From the NCBI RefSeq assembly GCF_004310425.1, contig NZ_SIUB01000002.1, positions 248,001 through 312,000 of the forward strand: a stretch of 64,000 nt of DNA. The letters are read 5' to 3'. The notes beneath the pieces are model-generated. The model did not search any database and had not been told where the DNA came from. It was given only the letters and a program-made list of their open reading frames with translations. Position 1 is the first letter of the stretch. Every line of letters begins with the position of its first letter. This stretch comes from Hansschlegelia quercus (GTDB lineage Bacteria; Pseudomonadota; Alphaproteobacteria; Rhizobiales; Methylopilaceae). Position numbers and translations under genes: made by a program. This document shows, piece by piece, positions 61,374-64,000 of the stretch.

Positions 61374-62095
61374 GGGATCTCGCGGCTCGGCACGACGACG
61401 ATGGAAAAATAGGGGACGGAGGCCGGGTCGACCTCGGCGGCCGGCAGCGTCCGCTCGGCCTTCTGGCTGGCGCGCTCGACGTAATAAGCGCGGTCCAGCA
61501 CGCCCGCTTCGTCAAGCGCCGCGCGCACCTTCGCAAAGGTGCGGCCGAGCTTCATCACCACGGCGGAATCTGCGGCCGTCAGCCTACGAGTCAGTTCATC
61601 GGCGGGCAGTGTGCCGGGGATGACCGTCACGGTCTCTTTGCGCATGCAGAGCGGGCGATCGAGGGCGACGGGTCCCGCCATCACGGAGGAGACGCCCGGC
61701 GTTACGGTGGTTTCGTAGCGATCCTTCAGGCGCGCGTGCCAGTAGATGAAGGAGCCGTAGAAGAACGGATCGCCCTCGCAGAGCACGCAGACATGGCGGC
61801 CGGCGTCGAGATGGGCGGCGAGCTGCTCGGCGCTCTCGTCGTAGAAGTCGCGCATCACCTGCGGGTAGCTCGGCAGGTCCGCTTCCGGGCTCGCGGTGAC
61901 GGGATACACAAGCGGCAGCAGCTCCTGCTCGGGCCGGAGGTGCGGCCGCGCGGCGGACAGCGCAACGCCGTCGCGGCCTCTGGTCGAGGGATAGGCGACG
62001 ACGTCCGCCTCCTGGATGAGGCGGAGCGCCTTCAGCGTCAGGAGCTCGGGATCGCCGGGGCCGACGCCCACGCCCGACAGGCGACCAGGACTCAT
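61370..62095 (-). CDS. cobI: precorrin-2 C20-methyltransferase
   Basis: SAM-dependent methylation of precorrin-2 at C20. It has 241 residues. It shows the tetrapyrrole methylase pattern: GVGVGPGDPELLTLKALRLI at the start, CVLCEGDPFFYGSFIYW, and TVTPGVSSVMAGPVALDRPL. The ATG overlaps the cobH stop (ATGA), and its own stop overlaps the cobJ start. Confidence 0.96.
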   Translation of the reverse strand: MSPGRLSGVGVGPGDPELLTLKALRLIQEADVVAYPSTRGRDGVALSAARPHLRPEQELLPLVYPVTASPEADLPSYPQVMRDFYDESAEQLAAHLDAGRHVCVLCEGDPFFYGSFIYWHARLKDRYETTVTPGVSSVMAGPVALDRPLCMRKETVTVIPGTLPADELTRRLTAADSAVVMKLGRTFAKVRAALDEAGVLDRAYYVERASQKAERTLPAAEVDPASVPYFSIVVVPSREIP

Positions 62096-62715
62096 TCGCG
62101 CGCGTTCGCTATGGCGTTCAGCGCCGCGACCGTCATCGCGCTGCCGCCGCGCCGGCCGACGAGCGTGATGAAGGGGACGCCGCGCGGATTCGCCGCGAGC
62201 TCGGCCTTGGATTCCGCCGCGCCGATGAAGCCGACCGGCAGGCCGATGATCGCGGCAGGCTTCGGCCAGCCGGCGTCAAGGCGCTCCAGCAGATGAAACA
62301 GCGTCGTGGGAGCGTTGCCGATGGCGACTACCGCGCCCTCGAGACGATCGCGCCACAGCTCGACCGCCGCGGCGGAACGGGTGGTCCCAAACTCGGCCGC
62401 GAGATCCGGCGTGCGCGGATCGTCGAGCATGCACAGCGTCTCGTTGTCAGCCGGCAGCCGCGACCGGGTCACGCCGGAGGCGACCATCTTGGCGTCGCAC
62501 AGAATCGGCGCGCCTCTTTCGAGCGCAGCGCGCGCGGTCTGGAGGACCGCAGGGTCGTAGCGGATATCAAAGGGAAGGTCGGTCATGCCGCAGGCGTGGA
62601 TCATCCGCACCACGATTCCCGCGACGTCGGCGGGCAGCGAGGAGAGGTCCGCCTCGGAGCGGATGGTCGCGAAGGAGCGCCGGTAAATCTCAGCCCCGTC
62701 CTTGATGTAGTCCAT
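62092..62715 (-). CDS. cobH: precorrin-8X methylmutase
   Basis: Moves a methyl group from C11 to C12 to make hydrogenobyrinate. It has 207 residues. It starts MDYIKDGAEIYRRSFATIRSEADL, the family opening. The catalytic His is in VRMIHACGMTDL, followed by APILCDAKMVASGVTRSRL and PVGFIGAAESK. The in-frame ORF is open further upstream (to 62970), but that part overlaps cobG and is not family-like, so ATG 62713-62715 is used. Confidence 0.93.
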   Translation of the reverse strand: MDYIKDGAEIYRRSFATIRSEADLSSLPADVAGIVVRMIHACGMTDLPFDIRYDPAVLQTARAALERGAPILCDAKMVASGVTRSRLPADNETLCMLDDPRTPDLAAEFGTTRSAAAVELWRDRLEGAVVAIGNAPTTLFHLLERLDAGWPKPAAIIGLPVGFIGAAESKAELAANPRGVPFITLVGRRGGSAMTVAALNAIANARE

Positions 62716-62801
62716 GCCCAATTGGCTCGGCCCCAGTCCCTTCGCGACAGCCTTGTGAAGGGGCGCCCGGCGCAAGGCAAGGCATTCCTTCGGCAAAGGC
62801 C

Positions 62802-64000
62802 TCAGTCGAGCAGCGCGAGGATGTCGCGGGGGGAGGGGGCGTCCAGCCGCCGTTCCGGCGGCGCCGGAGAGCGTGGCCGGGCGTCGCGACGCATGTCCCA
62901 GCCCTGGCCGTCGCTGGCGCCGACCAGCAGAAGGTCGGCGGCGGCGCTGGAGGCGCAGCTCTTGGGGCACGCCGACAGGTGGAGCGAGGTCGGCCGGTCG
63001 GGCAATAGCGAGCGATCCTGCGCCGCGAGGGCCAGGATTGCGGCGGCGAGCGCCTTCGCAGGCTCACGCGCGCGCTCGCAAGAGGGCGCCCCCGCGCAGG
63101 CCGCCACCGTGAGGCGCCCGGCGACGGCGACCGGGGTAAAACCGATGGTTTCAGAGGCGAAGAGCAGATGGTCCGCCGCTTCGGGCGCGACGCCCGGAAG
63201 CACGACGGCCGACCATGGTGCCAGGATGAGTCCCCCGCAGCCATTCCGATCCGCCGCATCCGCCAGCCAACGCAACATGGCGGAATCTAGCCGTCCGACG
63301 GGCACGGGAATGACGACTGCGCCATAGAGCGCGCCGAGGCCTGGTGAGAGCCTGCGTGCGACCGCCGCGGCCGGCCGAACGCCGAACCGTCGCGCGAGCT
63401 CTTCGAGGAGAGGCAAGACAGGCAGATCGACGGCGCGGACGCCCGGTCCGCGAGCCGCCGCGGTCTCCGCGATCCTGAGAAGCACGTCCATGGCGACGTC
63501 TGGCCTTGCATGGACGGCCGTGCCGGCGAAGGCGATCGTGAACCCGGCTTCGTCAGCAAGCGCTACGACATCGGAGGCGATCGCGCCGACGCCGGAAGAG
63601 CCGCCGCCGTCGAGCGCGAAGGAAAACTTTGGTGAGAGAGCGCCAATCCACGGCGCCCGAGACATCGCCCCATCGAGAGCGGTCCCGAGCGGACGGCAGT
63701 CGTGGATTTCTGCGGGGTCGAGCCCGGACAAAGGATCGAGCAGGATGTTGCGCCGCCGGTCCGCAGGACCGTCCATGGCGGCGCCAGCCGCCGCCAATCG
63801 CGCGGCAAGCGCCGGGCCGGCGTCGAGCGGGAGGCCGCGAATCTGCAGATTGGCGCGGTTGGTGAGATCAATGATCCCCGAGCCGAGTTCGGACGCGGCG
63901 TCGGCTATGGCGCGCGCAGCGTTCGCCGTGAGCGCGCCGCCGGGCGCGCGAATGCGGGCGAGGCCGCCGTCCGCCATCGCCGCGAGATGCGCCACCCCAG
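62802..64000 (-). CDS. cobG: precorrin-3B synthase CobG, 3' part (5' end outside window)
   Basis: Oxygen-dependent ring contraction enzyme of the aerobic cobalamin pathway, with siroheme/4Fe-4S folds like sulfite reductase. The frame is open to the window edge (PGVAHLAAMADGGLARIRAPGG at the left of the protein), and the usual GACPG start lies outside. Present are DLTNRANLQIRGLPLD near the N end, and the iron-sulfur cysteines in ACAGAPSCERA and LHLSACPKSCASSAA. About 399 residues are inside. The stop is 86 bases before the cobH ATG, on the same strand. Confidence 0.93.
   Translation of the reverse strand, partial: GVAHLAAMADGGLARIRAPGGALTANAARAIADAASELGSGIIDLTNRANLQIRGLPLDAGPALAARLAAAGAAMDGPADRRRNILLDPLSGLDPAEIHDCRPLGTALDGAMSRAPWIGALSPKFSFALDGGGSSGVGAIASDVVALADEAGFTIAFAGTAVHARPDVAMDVLLRIAETAAARGPGVRAVDLPVLPLLEELARRFGVRPAAAVARRLSPGLGALYGAVVIPVPVGRLDSAMLRWLADAADRNGCGGLILAPWSAVVLPGVAPEAADHLLFASETIGFTPVAVAGRLTVAACAGAPSCERAREPAKALAAAILALAAQDRSLLPDRPTSLHLSACPKSCASSAAADLLLVGASDGQGWDMRRDARPRSPAPPERRLDAPSPRDILALLD

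Overview
The window is a GC-rich, gene-dense chromosomal segment of an alphaproteobacterium, most likely order Hyphomicrobiales (Rhizobiales). The basis is family-level likeness and gene order: RDD-bpt-parC-recO, purMN-perM-hdaA-ppk-ppx-rnd-aspS, ppiD-trpE, rne-amiC-mrcA-prfB, glyA-nrdR-ribDEH-nusB, ispDF, and dusB-ntrB-ntrC. HdaA, Bpt leucyl-transferase and fused IspDF fit the same placement. A genus cannot be named from sequence alone. Almost everything is core metabolism. I see no integrase, transposase, CRISPR array, rRNA or tRNA gene.

Layout. 1-9 kb: the 3' end of recO, an AT-rich insert with a membrane/TPR-like orphan gene, parC, a second orphan gene, bpt, an RDD membrane protein, a GST, a DinB protein, ndk and a TerC transporter. 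9-23 kb: purine synthesis (purM-purN), then a long plus-strand cluster (CDP-alcohol phosphatidyltransferase, AI-2E permease, hdaA, ppk1, ppx, small membrane protein), rnd, aspS and a large envelope protein. 23-33 kb: maeB, an EAL phosphodiesterase with a periplasmic sensor, a glycine-zipper lipoprotein, ppiD-trpE, tpiA, secG and a GFA-family protein. 33-49.5 kb: rne, then a run rich in cell-envelope functions: amiC amidase, mrcA (PBP1a), prfB with its programmed frameshift, an M23 peptidase, a bcp peroxiredoxin, a 1152-residue AsmA-like protein and an L,D-transpeptidase. 49.5-56 kb: glyA, nrdR, riboflavin synthesis (ribD-ribE-ribH), nusB, pncC and ispDF. 56-64 kb: dusB-ntrB-ntrC nitrogen control, then a minus-strand cobalamin cluster cobG-cobH-cobI-cobJ(CbiG fusion); cobG runs off the right edge.

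How the genes work together. Translational coupling by 4-base ATGA or GTGA overlaps is frequent (purM-purN, ppiD-trpE, rne-GFA, nrdR-ribD, ispDF-pncC, cobH-cobI-cobJ, dusB-ntrB). Several convergent gene pairs meet with 9 bases or fewer between stops and no visible terminator. The most unusual material is: the two orphan genes flanking parC; a dispersed palindromic repeat at 10.9-11.0 kb (inverted pair) and 40.25 kb; a perfect palindrome inside a candidate rne promoter; a TTAACC element upstream of three peptidoglycan genes; and the CbiG/CobJ fusion alongside an aerobic-type CobG. I found no convincing new multi-gene system; the orphan genes around parC are the best candidates for unexplored biology.
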